The notes: generated by a model from the sequence alone, not told the origin. Positions 1-8,495 are shown, numbered from the stretch's first letter. The stretch is 64,000 nucleotides of DNA from Mycobacteriales bacterium (GCA_012842085.1 DUTM01000013.1:1-64000); one strand, 5' to 3'. A program made the numbers and translations.

Positions 1-1200
1 AAGGCAATGAAGAAAACCCTGAAAGGCCAGCCCAAGCTGATGCGGGCTGCGGGCGTTTCCATTGATCCGAAAACGGGTGGCGTCTTGGCCTACTATGGCG
101 GATCCCTCGGAGCTGGTTTCGACTACGCAATGTCCTCCCAGATGACAGGTTCATCTTTCAAAGTTTTCGGGCTGGCAGCTGCGCTCGATCAGGATATTCC
201 GCTGAGTAAAAACTATTCCTCCGCGCCCTACAAAGTCGGCAAACTCACCATTCGCAATGCCGGCAATATGACGTGTGGAACATGCTCCATTGCGCGCGCC
301 ACCGTCCTGTCCCTCAACACCAGCTACTACCGGCTGATGATGGACCTCGAGCATGGTCCGGAAGATGTTGCGGATATGGCTTTTGAGGCCGGTATCCCGA
401 AGACCATTGATGGGAAGAAGACTCTGCAAGACGAAGACGGCAGCATTAAGGGCGGCATTATTTTGGGCATGTACCCAGTGCGGCCGTTCGACATGGCGTC
501 GTCTTTCGCCACCTTCGCTGCCCGCGGGGTCTACCATGAGCCCTATTTTGTGGAGAAGGCCATCACCGACGGTGGCAGTGGTCGCACCATCTATGAGCAT
601 GAAAAATCCAAGGGCGAGCGCCGCATGAAGAAGAAGGTGGCGGATAATGTTTCCTCCGCTTTGCAGCCCGTCGCGGCCTACTCCAACAACCACGGCCTTA
701 AAAATGGTCGTCCTTCCGCTTCCAAGACCGGTACCGTGCAGCTGGGCGAAACAGGTAAAAACCGCGACGCTTGGATGGTGGGTTACACCCCGCAGGTGTC
801 CACCGCAGTATGGTTCGGCACCCAAAACGGCACCGCCTTAAAGACCAAGGATGGGGCTGACGTGTGGGGCGCCACCCTGCCCTCAGATGTGTGGCAACAG
901 GCGATGAATGGGGCGCACGAGGATTTGCCAGTGAAGCAGTTCCCCACCCCCGATCCTATTGGTGGCCAGGCCGGATACCCCTACCAAAATGACCCCTCCA
1001 CTGCCGATAAGGACAAAGACAAAGACAAAGATAAGGATAAGGACGACGAGGGCGGTTTCCTCGACGACATCACCATTACGCGACCCACTTTGCCGGGCCT
1101 GCCAGGTTTGGAAAATCCTTTAGCTCCCCCCACCACCGTCACCCGCGATCCGGATCCATTTTTCCCGGATGATGGGGACGACGGAGTCCTCTGGCGCTAG
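1..1200 (+). CDS. ponA: Class A penicillin-binding protein, C-terminal part (5' end outside window)
   Basis: This is the transpeptidase half of a bifunctional peptidoglycan synthase that cross-links stem peptides outside the membrane. The reading frame is open from base 1, so the glycosyltransferase domain and the true start lie upstream; the first ATG, at 7, is only internal. Counting from that ATG, the active-site triad is visible: SSFK with the acylated serine at 49-52, SLN at 102-104 and KTG at 240-242. The domain ends near residue 320 and is followed by a Lys/Asp repeat and a proline-rich, acidic tail, as in many actinobacterial PonA-type proteins. It lies just upstream of rpsF on the same strand, the order seen in mycobacteria and corynebacteria. 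PonA1 versus PonA2 cannot be decided without the N terminus. Confidence 0.9.
   Translation, partial: KAMKKTLKGQPKLMRAAGVSIDPKTGGVLAYYGGSLGAGFDYAMSSQMTGSSFKVFGLAAALDQDIPLSKNYSSAPYKVGKLTIRNAGNMTCGTCSIARATVLSLNTSYYRLMMDLEHGPEDVADMAFEAGIPKTIDGKKTLQDEDGSIKGGIILGMYPVRPFDMASSFATFAARGVYHEPYFVEKAITDGGSGRTIYEHEKSKGERRMKKKVADNVSSALQPVAAYSNNHGLKNGRPSASKTGTVQLGETGKNRDAWMVGYTPQVSTAVWFGTQNGTALKTKDGADVWGATLPSDVWQQAMNGAHEDLPVKQFPTPDPIGGQAGYPYQNDPSTADKDKDKDKDKDKDDEGGFLDDITITRPTLPGLPGLENPLAPPTTVTRDPDPFFPDDGDDGVLWR
1006..1047 (+). repeat. Short tandem repeat coding for alternating Lys-Asp in the PBP tail
   Basis: Seven consecutive Asp-Lys-type codon pairs (GAY AAR) run here without interruption. They form a 6-bp-period tract that encodes a charged spacer between the transpeptidase domain and the C-terminal proline-rich tail. 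Such tracts can change length by slippage in whole 6-bp units while keeping the frame. Confidence 0.75.
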
Positions 1201-1274
1201 TCTGGCACCCCCGTTAGGAGATGGGGTGTTTCACCTGCTAGACTGGTGCAGTTGCAGACGCAACGAACCCTCCT

Positions 1275-1293
1275 GCCACGGACAGACCGTGGC
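1275..1293 (+). promoter_or_regulatory. Hairpin in the rpsF leader
   Basis: A perfect 7-bp inverted repeat (GCCACGG / CCGTGGC) with a 5-nt loop lies 36 nt before the rpsF start. Many rpsF operons carry an RNA element bound by the S6:S18 complex for feedback control. The position fits such an element, but I did not match its full consensus, so the regulatory role is inference. Confidence 0.35.
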
Positions 1294-1328
1294 CGATAAC
1301 TACTAGTCCATAGGAGGTGATGAGGTCC

Positions 1329-1616
1329 GTGCGTCAATACGAATTGATGGTCATTTTTGATCCCACACTCGACGAGCGCACCATTGCCCCATCTCTAGAC
1401 ACAATGCTCAACGTTGTGCGTGAAGAAGGCGGTAAGGCCGAAAAGGTCGATGTTTGGGGCAAGCGCCGTCTTGCCTACGAGATCGCAAAGAACTCGGAAG
1501 GCATCTACGCAGTCATGGATATGGTTTGTGAACCCGCAACAGTTCAGGAACTCAACCGACTGCTTACTCTGAATGAAAGCGTTCTACGCACCAAGGTGCT
1601 GCGCGCTGATCGCTAA
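1329..1616 (+). CDS. rpsF: 30S ribosomal protein S6
   Basis: Small-subunit ribosomal protein S6, which pairs with S18 on the platform of the 30S subunit. The start [18 protein letters not shown] and the segment [10 protein letters not shown] are characteristic, and at 95 aa the length equals the family norm. I chose GTG at 1329: a strong AGGAGG (1312-1317) lies 11 nt upstream, and the protein then begins like its homologs. The in-frame GTG at 1317 and ATG at 1320 overlap or abut that ribosome-binding site and would add non-conserved residues. It is first in an rpsF-ssb-rplI operon. The usual rpsR between ssb and rplI is absent, as in Corynebacterium. Confidence 0.95.
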   Translation: MRQYELMVIFDPTLDERTIAPSLDTMLNVVREEGGKAEKVDVWGKRRLAYEIAKNSEGIYAVMDMVCEPATVQELNRLLTLNESVLRTKVLRADR

Positions 1617-1657
1617 GCCGTGAGCTGAGTGGTTAAGCGACATCACAGGAGGAAATC

Positions 1658-2155
1658 ATGGCAGGCGAAACTACGATCACAGTGGTGGGCAACCTCACCG
1701 CAGACCCGGAACTGCGTTTCACCCCCTCGGGTGCCGCAGTAGCCAACTTCACCGTCGCATCAACCCCGCGTCGCTACAATTCCCAATCTGGACAATGGGA
1801 AGACGGCGATCCGTTGTTCTTGCGCTGTTCGATTTGGCGCGACTATGCGGAACACGTGGCAGAATCTCTGACCCGTGGTACCCACGTCATCGTGCAGGGA
1901 CGTTTAAAGCAGCGTTCCTTCGAGACTCGTGATGGTGAGAAGCGCACTGTCGTGGAACTAGACGTTGATGAGATCGGTCCTTCCCTCCGCTACGCCACAG
2001 CAAATGTGACGAAGGCGAACCGAGGTGGAGGAAATCGCTCCTACGGCAATTCTTCCGGTGGTAACTCTGCTGGTGGTTCAGCACCTGCTGAAGATCCCTG
2101 GGGCTCTGCTCCACAGTCGGACTTCGGCGGAAACATGGATGAACCGCCGTTCTAA
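1658..2155 (+). CDS. ssb: Single-stranded DNA-binding protein
   Basis: Binds single-stranded DNA during replication, repair and recombination, and recruits partners through its C-terminal tip. The N-terminal OB fold (about residues 5-110) starts with the typical [18 protein letters not shown] Gly/Ser/Asn-rich flexible linker follows, and the protein ends in the acidic partner-binding tip MDEPPF. At 165 aa it is a normal SSB. An AGGAGG ribosome-binding site lies 9 nt before the ATG. It sits 41 bp after rpsF and 48 bp before rplI, the usual actinobacterial operon. Confidence 0.97.
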   Translation: MAGETTITVVGNLTADPELRFTPSGAAVANFTVASTPRRYNSQSGQWEDGDPLFLRCSIWRDYAEHVAESLTRGTHVIVQGRLKQRSFETRDGEKRTVVELDVDEIGPSLRYATANVTKANRGGGNRSYGNSSGGNSAGGSAPAEDPWGSAPQSDFGGNMDEPPF

Positions 2156-2203
2156 CTAACAGCAGTCAGCACACAGAAACTATCAACGAAGAAAGAGAAG
2201 ATC

Positions 2204-2656
2204 ATGAAACTGATCCTCACTACTGCCGTTGACCACCTTGGTGCCCCCGGCGAAATCGTCGAGGTCAAGGATGGTTACGCAAGGAACTACCTGCTTCCCC
2301 GCGGGCTAGCAATTGTTGCTACCCCCGGTGCCGAGAAACAGATTCTCGCTATTCAGCGTGCCCAGGCCGATCGCGCTATTCGCGACGCCGAACATGCGCA
2401 GGAAGTTAAGGAAGCCCTTGAGGCACTAGAAAACGTAAAGGTCGCTGTGAAGACCGCCGAGAGTGGCAAACTCTTCGGTTCCGTCACCGCTGCCGATATC
2501 GTTGCTGCAATCGAACAGGCCGGTGGCCCCAAGATCGACAAGCACACCATTGCTATGTCGAAGGGTCACATCAAGAAGGTTGGCGACTACAACGTCACTG
2601 TTGAACTCGCCCAAGATGTTAAGGCTTCTGTACCGGTTGTAGTTGAGGCTGAGTAA
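2204..2656 (+). CDS. rplI: 50S ribosomal protein L9
   Basis: Large-subunit protein L9, which bridges domains at the base of the L1 stalk. The N-terminal 23S-binding domain begins [20 protein letters not shown] and contains the family signature [17 protein letters not shown] long connecting helix (about residues 45-75) leads to the C-terminal domain, ending at 150 aa, the standard length. A purine-rich AAGAGAAG ribosome-binding site precedes the ATG. It is last in the rpsF-ssb-rplI operon and is followed by a strong terminator. Confidence 0.97.
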   Translation: MKLILTTAVDHLGAPGEIVEVKDGYARNYLLPRGLAIVATPGAEKQILAIQRAQADRAIRDAEHAQEVKEALEALENVKVAVKTAESGKLFGSVTAADIVAAIEQAGGPKIDKHTIAMSKGHIKKVGDYNVTVELAQDVKASVPVVVEAE

Positions 2657-2696
2657 CAACTCACCCCATCCCAAAAACTTCAGACAACAGCTTTAA

Positions 2697-2758
2697 AACT
2701 ACCGACGTTCTGTCACCTGCTTCTGGACAAAGCAGACAGAAAAACGTCGGTAGTTTTT
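2697..2758 (+). terminator. Rho-independent terminator of rpsF-ssb-rplI
   Basis: A perfect 13-bp stem (AACTACCGACGTT, 2697-2709, with its complement at 2743-2755) is followed by a T-rich stretch on the + strand. It lies 40 bp after the rplI stop and closes the operon. Confidence 0.85.
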
Positions 2759-2759
2759 G

Positions 2760-3177
2760 TACAAAATAACAAGTCCCTAGCCTGTGGATAACTCTGCCGT
2801 AAGTGTGCATAACACAAATGCATTTGCGCTGTTAGACGCCCGAATAAAATCTTTCCGAGAATTGCCGAAAAGTTAGAAAAAATATTATCCACAATTTTGA
2901 AAACCCTCTGAACTGCGAATATGGCATTGTTATCCACAGGTCTCCACAGGTAGGGAAAAGTTATCCACATTTCTATCCAGCGTATTGGGTAATTCTCCAC
3001 AATCTATCCACAGTTTTATCCACAGGCAGTATGGTATGTGCGTAGACAAGGCCTCCGGAAGCTCGTAAAGTACCAAGCAGAAAGGCCTTTTCGGGTGCCC
3101 TTCAGCGCTCCCCGCAGGATTAGTTTGTTCCCCCAAAAAGGACGCTGCCGCACCCGCTTTTTTATTAAGGAAGCACG
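2760..3177. other. DnaA-box cluster between rplI and dnaB; candidate replication origin or DnaA-regulatory region
   Basis: This 418-bp non-coding region holds five perfect DnaA boxes TTATCCACA: 2885-2893, 2930-2938, 2961-2969 and 3016-3024 on + and 2783-2791 on -. One-mismatch copies lie at 2804-2812 (-), 2993-3001 (+) and 3004-3012 (+), with a two-mismatch copy at 2940-2948. An A/T-rich stretch (about 2840-2905) lies inside the cluster and could serve as an unwinding element. Such density is the hallmark of bacterial oriC. However, dnaA and dnaN are not adjacent, and the ribosomal operon to the left would be read head-on to a leftward fork. A DnaA-titrating or dnaB-regulating site is therefore an alternative. 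Confidence 0.7.
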
Positions 3178-4542
3178 GTGTCAATGCCCTCTCATCCGGA
3201 GTCGGATAATTCGATTCACGGTCAACAACCGCCCAACGATCAAGCTGCCGAACAAGCAGTGCTGGGCGCCATGATGCTGTCCAAGGATCTTCCGCCCCTC
3301 ATGCACGCCATCGTGCGATCCGAAGATTTCTACAAACCGGCACATAGTCTCATCTACGACGCCATCATGCAACTGTCTTCCAACGAGGAACCCGCCGATG
3401 CCGTCACCGTCGCCGACCAACTCGAAAAAGAGGGTGCCCTGCAACGTGTCGGAGGTGCCCCCTACCTCCACACCCTTATCGAATCCGTGCCGTCCGCCGC
3501 CAACGGCAGCTACTATGCGCACATTGTTGCCGAGAAGGCATTGCTGCGCCGCCTGGTGGAAGCCGGCATGCGGATCACTTCCTATGGCTACGCCGGTGCC
3601 GAAGGCATGGAAGTGGATGCCATGGTGGACCGTGCCCAGGCAGAAATTTACGACGTCACGGAACGCCGCCAAACCGAAGACTACAAATCCCTGGAAGAAG
3701 TCCTCACCCCCACCATGGAGGAAATCGAGGAGATCGCCCACAATGATGGCCGCTCTGGCGTCCCCACAGGTATCTTCCAGCTGGACGACATTACCAATGG
3801 TCTGCACCCCGGCCAGATGATCATCATCGCAGCCCGTCCCGGTGTTGGTAAATCCACGTTGGCGCTCGACATTATGCGCAATGCGTCCATCAAAAACGAC
3901 CTCACCTCCATCATGTTTTCCCTGGAGATGGGGCGCAACGAACTCACCATGCGGCTACTTTCGGCGGAAGCCCAAATACGCCTGGCTGATATGCGCGGCG
4001 GCAAAATGGATGATGCCGACTGGGGCAAACTGGTGCGCCGCATGTCAGAAATCGCGGACGCACCCCTCTACATTGACGATTCCCCCAACGTCACCATGAT
4101 GGAGATTCGCGCCAAAGCCCGCCGCCTCAAGCAGCAGAAAAGCCTCGACCTCATCGTGGTCGACTACCTGCAGCTCATGACGTCCGGCAAAAAGGTGGAA
4201 AGCCGCCAGCAAGAGGTCGCCGAATTCTCCCGCCAACTGAAACTGCTGGCGAAAGAACTGGAAGTCCCGGTTATTGCGGTTTCCCAGCTGAACCGTGGTC
4301 CCGAGCAGCGCAACGACAAGCGCCCCCAGGTTTCCGACCTGCGTGAATCGGGCTCCCTGGAACAAGACGCCGACATTGTGCTGCTGCTGCACCGTCCCGA
4401 AATGTTCGACCCGAATGACGTGCATGCGGGCGAAGCCGAAATCATTATCGGCAAACACCGCGGCGGCCCCACCGGCAAAGTGGAAGTGGTGTCCCAGCTG
4501 CACTACTCGCGCTTCGTTAACAAGGCCCGCGACTTCGACTAA
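3178..4542 (+). CDS. dnaB: Replicative DNA helicase DnaB
   Basis: Hexameric 5'-3' helicase that unwinds DNA at the fork. The N-terminal primase-interaction domain covers about residues 20-120. The RecA-like C-terminal domain has Walker A (ARPGVGKST, Lys225), Walker B (LIVVDYLQLM) and the motif near VSQLNRG. No intein interrupts the Walker region, unlike in some mycobacteria. At 454 aa it is full length. Two starts are close: GTG 3178 is 4 nt after AAGGAAG, and ATG 3184 is 10 nt after it; they differ by two residues. The gene lies immediately downstream of the DnaA-box cluster, so its expression may respond to DnaA. Confidence 0.97.
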   Translation: MSMPSHPESDNSIHGQQPPNDQAAEQAVLGAMMLSKDLPPLMHAIVRSEDFYKPAHSLIYDAIMQLSSNEEPADAVTVADQLEKEGALQRVGGAPYLHTLIESVPSAANGSYYAHIVAEKALLRRLVEAGMRITSYGYAGAEGMEVDAMVDRAQAEIYDVTERRQTEDYKSLEEVLTPTMEEIEEIAHNDGRSGVPTGIFQLDDITNGLHPGQMIIIAARPGVGKSTLALDIMRNASIKNDLTSIMFSLEMGRNELTMRLLSAEAQIRLADMRGGKMDDADWGKLVRRMSEIADAPLYIDDSPNVTMMEIRAKARRLKQQKSLDLIVVDYLQLMTSGKKVESRQQEVAEFSRQLKLLAKELEVPVIAVSQLNRGPEQRNDKRPQVSDLRESGSLEQDADIVLLLHRPEMFDPNDVHAGEAEIIIGKHRGGPTGKVEVVSQLHYSRFVNKARDFD

Positions 4543-4553
4543 AGGCACCCCTC

Positions 4554-5066
4554 ATGCAACAACAACCGCCCAAAGCAGTTTTCGCCCCACCGGGGAAACT
4601 GCCCCCTGCCCGCCTCCCCAAGTGGCTAGTGGTGGCAACCGGCGGAGCTTTCGGTGCCCTGTTGCGACTCTTCATCACCGTCCTCATCCCCGAAGAAGGC
4701 CCGCTGGTGTGGTCCATTCTGGGAATCAACGTCCTGGGCTCTGCCCTGCTGGGAATGCTGAGTGTGCTGGTGGCCCTCAAGTGGTCGCACCGCCCCCGCA
4801 TCAACCTGTTTTGGGGTGTGGGAGTGCTGGGCGGATTCACCACATTCTCCACGGTGCTGGTCGCCGTAGTTGCTTTCCCCGCCGAAGCCACCCTGGCGCA
4901 GGCTTCCGCCAGTGAACTTTGGTACGCCTACCTGATGGCTATCCTCTACCTGCTGCTCAATATTGTGCTGTCGGTAGTGGCCGCCTGGTTGGGAACCCTC
5001 GCCACCGAGGCCGCAATGCGACGCAAAGCCGAGGGCACAAACCCCGCCGGAGGTGACGGAGCATGA
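4554..5066 (+). CDS. crcB: Fluoride channel subunit CrcB/Fluc (first of a pair)
   Basis: Small four-helix membrane protein of the Fluc family, which exports fluoride through dual-topology dimers. Visible motifs are GGAFGALLRL in helix 1, the conserved Asn in NVLGSALLG and GGFTTFSTV in helix 3. With 170 aa it is longer than usual because of an N-terminal proline-rich extension. The F-box has Phe only at its first position; the second, normally Phe (TTFSTF), is Val here. It overlaps the second crcB by ATGA, so the two are probably translated together and form a heterodimer, as in other actinobacteria with paired genes. Confidence 0.9.
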   Translation: MQQQPPKAVFAPPGKLPPARLPKWLVVATGGAFGALLRLFITVLIPEEGPLVWSILGINVLGSALLGMLSVLVALKWSHRPRINLFWGVGVLGGFTTFSTVLVAVVAFPAEATLAQASASELWYAYLMAILYLLLNIVLSVVAAWLGTLATEAAMRRKAEGTNPAGGDGA

Positions 5067-5449
5067 ATCTCTACATCTGGGCGGTAATTGCAGGAGGTGC
5101 GCTGGGTGCCGTCGTCCGCTACCTCTTGGTGCAATACATGCCGCGCGCCCGCAGTGGCTTCTCCTGGGGTATTTTTACCGCCAACGTGGCAGGCTCCGGA
5201 GTTCTCGCAATTCTTACCGCCGCCAGCATGGTGGCCACCACTAATGGGGGAGACCTCCCCGCCGCCGCTATAGGATTAGTTGGGGTGGGATTTTGTGGAG
5301 CTCTCACCACTTTCTCCACCTTTAGCACCGACACGGTGGGGCTTTTGCGCGCCGGGCACCTAAAAGGCGCAGCTACCTATGTTGGGCTCAGTATTATGTC
5401 GGCACTAGTGCTGGTGACGGCGATTTTCCTGCTGATGCTCAACATCTGA
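5063..5449 (+). CDS. crcB: Fluoride channel subunit CrcB/Fluc (second of a pair)
   Basis: Second Fluc subunit, 128 aa, the standard length, with four hydrophobic helices. It keeps GGALGAVVRY in helix 1, the Asn in NVAGSGVLA and the full F-box GALTTFSTFS with both phenylalanines. The start ATG overlaps the TGA stop of the first subunit (ATGA), which implies translational coupling. The complete F-box here, against a degenerate one in its partner, suggests an asymmetric heterodimer in which one pore dominates; that is inference from known Fluc heterodimers. Confidence 0.92.
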   Translation: MNLYIWAVIAGGALGAVVRYLLVQYMPRARSGFSWGIFTANVAGSGVLAILTAASMVATTNGGDLPAAAIGLVGVGFCGALTTFSTFSTDTVGLLRAGHLKGAATYVGLSIMSALVLVTAIFLLMLNI

Positions 5450-5465
5450 CAAGAATGAGGACACA

Positions 5466-6683
5466 ATGTTTATATCCGCGGTAAGGAAGCGGCGAGTATC
5501 GATTACTGCAGCGGCGTTGCTTGCTGCAGGATTGGTTGTTCCGGCGCTCCCAACGGCAGCGGCCGAGCCTGCCCCTGGCCGGAATGTCAGCTACCTAGAA
5601 TTTATGTGGAAAGAAACCCTTATGGGAGCGTTTTTCACAAGTGACGCCGACCATTCGGATGTTCTCTACTATTCCGATGACGGGAAACGGTTCGACGAGT
5701 TGGCGGTGGCGTACCAGGACAAGTACCCCCACGACCCCACCCGTGACATTTCCACACAGGGCAGTATTCACCATACTTTGGGGGATCCCTCCATCATGTA
5801 CCACGATGGGGCTTTTTGGATGCTCTCAGCCTGGCAGCGGCGGGACGGCAAGTTCTGGCCCACCATTGGAGTGTCGCAGGATGGCAAAAAGTGGGCTTAT
5901 CCTGAGGGACAATTCTTCGACAAAAAGAAATATCCAGGAATTTCGCTGCAGCCGCCCGCCAAATACGGCAAAGATGTTGTGGCGCCGGAGTGGTTTCGTG
6001 ACAATCGCGGCAACATCTACATTATTTTTTCGGCCGGCTACTTCGGTCTTTTCAATAATCGCCCCTACAAAGACAAAATGGTTCCTTACATGGTGAAAGT
6101 GAACAAATTGTCTTTCAACGGGTTCAGCACATACGATCCACGTCTGCCGAAAATAACCTTCAAACCAGGGAAAGCTAAACGCATCAATCTGGACTCCGAA
6201 CCCGCCATCGACCGCATCGACGGAGCTGCCTTCCACGACGATGACGGTAGCTACTACCTGGTCATTAAACGCGACGGTGCATACAACGAGATTTGGCACA
6301 ACTGGTCCATGTCCCCCAACGGGTGGAAGCGCATACAGAACAATTTGGCGGTCGGGACAGAAGGGCCCAGCTTAACCAAACTGTATGGACGCTATTACCT
6401 CTACTCGGACATGTTGCACACCTGGAGTAAGGATGGGTCGCGCGGAGTAGTGGTGCATTCTGCCCCGACCCCCATCGGGCCGTGGGAGAATCACGGCCGG
6501 ATTGCCACCATGTCGAAGCGGAATCGGTTCCGTCCCAACCGGCACGGAACAGTTATCCGGGTAAAGGACTGGGACGCAAAAAAGAAGCTATATACCCTCT
6601 ACACCGGCAAACAGCCGCCCCGCGACCCGCTGAAAGAAGCCTGGAAGCGGTTGCGGCCTAAGCCTGTTCTGTTGCGTCCGTAG
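5466..6683 (+). CDS. Secreted glycoside hydrolase family 43-like five-bladed beta-propeller protein
   Basis: Exported protein with a Sec signal peptide (basic start, hydrophobic stretch about 13-32, Ala-rich cleavage near 33). The body resembles GH43/GH32-type propellers. DPS in GDPSIMYHDGAFWML is a candidate base, ID in the segment ending FHDDDGSYYLVI a candidate pKa modulator, and Glu in GTEGPSLTKLYGRYYLYSD a candidate acid. Known GH43 enzymes cut arabinosidic or xylosidic bonds. In a mycolate organism cell-wall arabinan is a plausible target, but that is inference. The 405-aa length fits a single catalytic domain. It begins 16 bp after crcB with GAGGACAC before the ATG. Its 3' end overlaps the convergent MFS gene by 26 bp. 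Confidence 0.65.
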   Translation: MFISAVRKRRVSITAAALLAAGLVVPALPTAAAEPAPGRNVSYLEFMWKETLMGAFFTSDADHSDVLYYSDDGKRFDELAVAYQDKYPHDPTRDISTQGSIHHTLGDPSIMYHDGAFWMLSAWQRRDGKFWPTIGVSQDGKKWAYPEGQFFDKKKYPGISLQPPAKYGKDVVAPEWFRDNRGNIYIIFSAGYFGLFNNRPYKDKMVPYMVKVNKLSFNGFSTYDPRLPKITFKPGKAKRINLDSEPAIDRIDGAAFHDDDGSYYLVIKRDGAYNEIWHNWSMSPNGWKRIQNNLAVGTEGPSLTKLYGRYYLYSDMLHTWSKDGSRGVVVHSAPTPIGPWENHGRIATMSKRNRFRPNRHGTVIRVKDWDAKKKLYTLYTGKQPPRDPLKEAWKRLRPKPVLLRP

Positions 6684-8373
6684 CGGTACGGCTGACGCGC
6701 CACACCTGTAGCGCAGCCACAAAGCCCACGCACAGGAACCCCACCGTCACCCACATTGCATCCGCAATGGAGTCGGCAAAACCCAGCACCAGGAAGTCGC
6801 TAAAGGGCGGCATGAAAAGTCCCTGCAGGTTGCTGCCTGCGGAGGCGATGGTCTCGTTGGTGAGCTGGGTGACGATCTTGTCGGGGGCTCCGAACGTGTT
6901 GAGCATGTCGGGCAGGCGCCGGCTCAGAGACATGGTGAGCACGGTTCCTGCCAGGGCAAAACCAGTAGCGGTACCGAGTTGGCGGACCGTGGATTGGGTG
7001 GAGGCGCCCATGCCGGATACTTCCACCGGGACATCCCGCAGCACCGTGGAGGTAAGCTGCGCACTCGCAAACCCGAGCCCCACGCCGTAGATAATAAGCA
7101 GGATGATAAGCACCGCAATAGAGGTGGCGGCATCCACGGTGGCAGCCAGAATGGTGACCGCTATGACCTCCAAGGCGAGGCCAATAATAACGACTCCAGC
7201 AGGGGTCACTCGTTCCGCAGCAGCGCGGGACAGGGTGCCTGCTATGAAGGCGCCGACGGCCATCATGGCGAGCACAACACCTGCCGTCATGTAGCCGACT
7301 TGCAGGCAATTCAGTAGGTAGAGGGGTAGCAGGAACACCAAGCAGAATTGGCCGACGGCGATGGTGCCGGCAGTGAGGTTACCCCAGGAGAAGGTGGGGA
7401 TTTTAAAGAGCGTCAGGTTGAGAATGACGTGTTTGCCGGCTTTGGCGCGGAAATACTCCCACACCAGGAACAGGATGATGAGGAGCAGCCCGCCCCCAAT
7501 GAAGAAGGGGACGGCGCTGATGGAGCCAACATTAGGTATCGGGTTGTAGCCCAGGTCGAGGGTGGTGTTCGGCTGCCACCAGCCCAGCCGCGGGCCTTCA
7601 ATAATGCCAAAGACCAGGGCGGCAATACCGGTGGCGGAGAGCAGGAAACCGAGCGGGTCGAAGCCAGCCGGGTTGAGGGGATTAGGTTCGCCCTTCGAGT
7701 TGGGGACGAAAAGCCCGGTGCCCAGCATAATAAACAGCACGATGGGCACGTTGATGAGGAAGATGTACTGCCAGGTGGCGTATTTGAGGATGAGTCCACC
7801 GAGCAGTGGGCCGACGGCAGCGGTGCCGGACATGACGGCGCCCCAGATTCCGAACGCTAAGTGGCGGTCCCGCCCATGGAAGTGGGTGTGCACGCTGGAG
7901 AGGGTGGAGGGGAGGACGAACGCGCCCCCAACGCCTTGAATACCACGCGAAATAATGAGGGCGGAGCTGCTAATGGAGGAGCCGGCCATTACTGAGCCGA
8001 TAAGGAAAATAACGAGCCCGATGAAGAAGGTGCGGCGGCGTCCAATGCGGTCTGCGAGCCCGCCCGTACTCATGAGGATGGCGGCGAAGATGACGGAGTA
8101 GAGTGCCGTCACCCACTGTGCTTCCGTAATGGTGAGTTGGAGGGACTTGATGATGGTGGGCAGCGCAATGCTGACGATGGTGCCGTCCAGAATAACGATG
8201 GCTAGTCCGGCGGCGAGGACACTCAGCATAAACCACTTGTTTTTGGGGTGATCCCGGTCCAGGATGCCGGCCTGCAGAAAGGCGAAACGGTCCCGCAGCG
8301 GCTCGCGTTGGGGCTGGTTGTCGGCGTCGGCGGCAGAAGCACTGTCCGCGCTGGGATATTTCGGTAAAGCCAT
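6658..8373 (-). CDS. MFS drug-efflux transporter, DHA2 (EmrB/QacA-like, 14 TM)
   Basis: Proton-driven exporter of the major facilitator superfamily in the inner membrane. After a 50-residue hydrophilic N terminus come about 14 hydrophobic segments. Motif D1-like DGTIVSIALPTI lies in TM1 and the motif A loop GGLADRIGRRRTF between TM2 and TM3; both are typical of DHA2 drug pumps. At 571 aa it is slightly long for the group. GGAGG lies 5 nt upstream of the ATG. It is divergent from a TetR-type gene, with a perfect dyad between them, which suggests repression relieved by a toxic ligand. The substrate cannot be predicted. Confidence 0.88.
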   Translation of the reverse strand: MALPKYPSADSASAADADNQPQREPLRDRFAFLQAGILDRDHPKNKWFMLSVLAAGLAIVILDGTIVSIALPTIIKSLQLTITEAQWVTALYSVIFAAILMSTGGLADRIGRRRTFFIGLVIFLIGSVMAGSSISSSALIISRGIQGVGGAFVLPSTLSSVHTHFHGRDRHLAFGIWGAVMSGTAAVGPLLGGLILKYATWQYIFLINVPIVLFIMLGTGLFVPNSKGEPNPLNPAGFDPLGFLLSATGIAALVFGIIEGPRLGWWQPNTTLDLGYNPIPNVGSISAVPFFIGGGLLLIILFLVWEYFRAKAGKHVILNLTLFKIPTFSWGNLTAGTIAVGQFCLVFLLPLYLLNCLQVGYMTAGVVLAMMAVGAFIAGTLSRAAAERVTPAGVVIIGLALEVIAVTILAATVDAATSIAVLIILLIIYGVGLGFASAQLTSTVLRDVPVEVSGMGASTQSTVRQLGTATGFALAGTVLTMSLSRRLPDMLNTFGAPDKIVTQLTNETIASAGSNLQGLFMPPFSDFLVLGFADSIADAMWVTVGFLCVGFVAALQVWRVSRTATDATEQA

Positions 8374-8394
8374 GAAATCCTCCGAGCCTCTTTA

Positions 8395-8409
8395 GCGACA
8401 CTATGTCGC
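8395..8409. promoter_or_regulatory. Palindromic operator candidate between MFS pump and TetR gene
   Basis: A perfect inverted repeat GCGACA-CTA-TGTCGC lies 22 bp upstream of the MFS start, in the 122-bp divergent promoter region. The position and 15-bp size fit a TetR-family operator. A TACAAT hexamer at 8463-8468 could be the -10 of the tetR promoter. Confidence 0.55.
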
Positions 8410-8495
8410 CAAACGAGTCACTCACATTTTCGGTGTTCCGCCGTTATCTGTCAACATGTGGTTACAATTAGTTATTAAACAGGAGGTCCCTCTCA

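Noticed and set aside
1006-1047. Lys-Asp repeat as a possible phase-variable switch
   Set aside because: The unit is 6 bp, so length changes keep the reading frame; it can alter tail length but not switch the gene off.
3038-3274. 78-codon ORF starting upstream of dnaB
   Set aside because: It runs out of frame into dnaB, has no start signal and carries no motif; the region is better explained by DnaA boxes and the dnaB leader.
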